From Desulforapulum autotrophicum HRM2 (GTDB lineage Bacteria; Desulfobacterota; Desulfobacteria; Desulfobacterales; Desulfobacteraceae), in assembly GCF_000020365.1 (NCBI RefSeq), contig NC_012108.1, positions 5,216,001 through 5,280,000 on the forward strand: a stretch of 64,000 nt of DNA, given 5' to 3'. The notes beneath the pieces were generated by a model. The model saw nothing but the letters and a program-made list of their open reading frames with translations, ran no database searches and was not told where the DNA came from. Within the stretch, counting starts at the first letter, position 1. Each line of letters opens with the position of its first letter. A program made the position numbers and the translations under genes. Below are positions 61,433 to 64,000 of this stretch, one piece after another.

Positions 61433-61526
61433 ATTTCCGGATCATGCATACAAATAGAATAAAAAACAGGGAAAGGATAAAAAACATGCGTTGTTTAACA
61501 GAAAAAAGATTTAACATTTTGTCCAT
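61425..61526 (-). pseudogene. N-terminal remnant of the chemoreceptor gene
   Basis: Thirty-three codons from ATG at 61526 encode a typical MCP start: a short basic lead and one membrane helix (RMFFILSLFFILFVCM), then five codons to a stop that overlaps the downstream signalling-domain ORF out of frame. It fixes the deletion and frameshift point near 61445. Confidence 0.6.
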
Positions 61527-61828
61527 CCAAGTTATGATTTTACGGTTTTTTTAAAAAAATGAGCTACTTACTTAACATTTTTTTTTGTTTAAAACAATTT
61601 AATTTGCTCGTATTCACAAATGCTACAATCAAAGACGAACAATATCTCTAATACGGTGACAACTTCCAGAAGAAAGACTCAGAATTTCACAATTGGGGGG
61701 CAGCGACGATTATTGTATGTATCGCTTTTGAAGAAAGCCTTCCAACCACAATAATTAGAAATGTTGATCCCGGGGTACAAATTTGTCAGACATATTGACC
61801 ATGCAATTTAAATCTGTCCCCCAAACCC
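61527..61828. other. AT-rich spacer between the chemoreceptor remnant and the rRNA operon
   Basis: I see no gene, tRNA or repeat here. The stretch holds poly-T and poly-A runs near 61550-61600 and is the distal flank of the rRNA operon. Confidence 0.5.
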
Positions 61829-61863
61829 AAAAAGCCCTGGCCATCAATAAAGATGACCAGGGC
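61829..61863 (-). terminator. Terminator of the rRNA operon
   Basis: On the minus strand GCCCTGGTCATC pairs with GATGGCCAGGGC around a six-base loop and is followed by TTTTTGGGTTT, directly after the distal 5S gene. Confidence 0.85.
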
Positions 61864-61874
61864 TATATAAAAAT

Positions 61875-61994
61875 AATTCGGCGGCGTCTTACTCTCCCAC
61901 AGGGCTGCCCCTGCAGTATCATCAGCGCTCAAGAACTTAACTTCCGTGTTCGAAATGGAGACGGGTGTGGCCTCTTGGCCATTGCCACCGAATT
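61875..61994 (-). rRNA. rrf: 5S ribosomal RNA (distal copy)
   Basis: The mature region is flanked by complementary ends (AATTCGGTGGC / GCCGCCGAATT) and contains the conserved 5S core (ACACGGAAGTTAAG, GGGAGAGTAAGACGCCGCC). It differs at many positions from the proximal copy, especially in helices III-IV. About 120 nucleotides; exact ends are inferred. Confidence 0.9.
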
Positions 61995-62018
61995 AAAAAT
62001 AAAGTCTGAAAAAGAACA

Positions 62019-62050
62019 GGACACCCTGAAGCATAAAACTTCAGGGTGCC
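62019..62050 (-). terminator. Stem-loop between the two 5S genes
   Basis: GGCACCCTGAAG pairs with CTTCAGGGTGTCC around a short loop, followed by TGTTCTTTTTC. It may be a leaky terminator or a processing site separating the tandem 5S copies. Confidence 0.6.
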
Positions 62051-62063
62051 CCTATATAAAAAT

Positions 62064-62184
<121 letters not shown>

Positions 62185-62264
62185 AACTTGGCAATCTATA
62201 ATCTGTTGAAAGTATTTTCTGTATATCCGCATTAAAGCGTTCAAACCTAAAAGGGTTTGTAGTT

Positions 62265-64000
<1,736 letters not shown>

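Overview
The window reads as the chromosome of an anaerobic, deltaproteobacterial (Desulfobacterota) bacterium, most like a Desulfobacteraceae sulfate reducer. This is inferred from a B12-dependent ribonucleotide reductase, a corrinoid-activating RACo-type ASKHA protein, many sigma-54 regulators with cysteine-bearing PAS domains, a TRAP transporter and a rhodanese-ferritin protein. No gene in view is strictly diagnostic of sulfate reduction, so the placement is an inference.

Layout. 1-7.5 kb: a PAS-protein fragment cut by the window edge, slyX, an EamA transporter, a complete aapJQMP-type amino-acid ABC operon and a membrane glycosyltransferase, all on the minus strand. 7.8-12.4 kb: an ammonium transporter behind a clear sigma-54 promoter, then a minus-strand FecR / OmpA-lipoprotein / CHASE2-HD-GYP cluster. 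12.3-16 kb: metX-metW followed by a YcaO-TPR protein and a translationally coupled 35-codon ORF. 16.1-19.2 kb: pxpABC (5-oxoprolinase) and an RseC-like protein. 19.3-23.4 kb: a decayed zone with a frameshifted macro-domain gene, uspA, an IS110-family element and a dense array of structured repeats. 23.4-27.3 kb: a ThiF-nitroreductase fusion divergent from a FeeM-like acyltransferase. 27.9-34.1 kb: a TRAP transporter, mutY and nrdJ. 34.2-44.4 kb: HDOD and response-regulator signalling genes, a liv operon without livF but with a long attenuated leader, an HI0933 flavoprotein and a HAD phosphatase. 44.6-60.4 kb: a sigma-54-driven GcvH-like protein, redox proteins, an archaemetzincin, an NtrC-type two-component pair, RACo, a second sigma-54 activator with a NifX-like / CGGC / metallo-hydrolase cluster, and a split FUSC transporter. 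60.6-64 kb: a wrecked chemoreceptor and the 3' half of an rRNA operon (23S-5S-5S, minus strand).

Nitrogen acquisition is a recurring theme: Aap, Liv, Amt and PxpABC bring in amino acids and ammonium or recover glutamate. Sigma-54 promoters precede amt, the GcvH-like gene and the NifX-like cluster.

The two most unusual things are (i) a modular family of palindromic repeats (about 20.6-23.4, 47.6-47.9 and 54.5 kb). Its large hairpins keep their pairing between copies by compensatory base changes, and an IS110-family element sits inside the array. (ii) The ThiF-nitroreductase / acyltransferase locus, which looks like an uncharacterised small-molecule pathway. The YcaO-TPR gene with its coupled micro-ORF and the livJ leader are further candidates.
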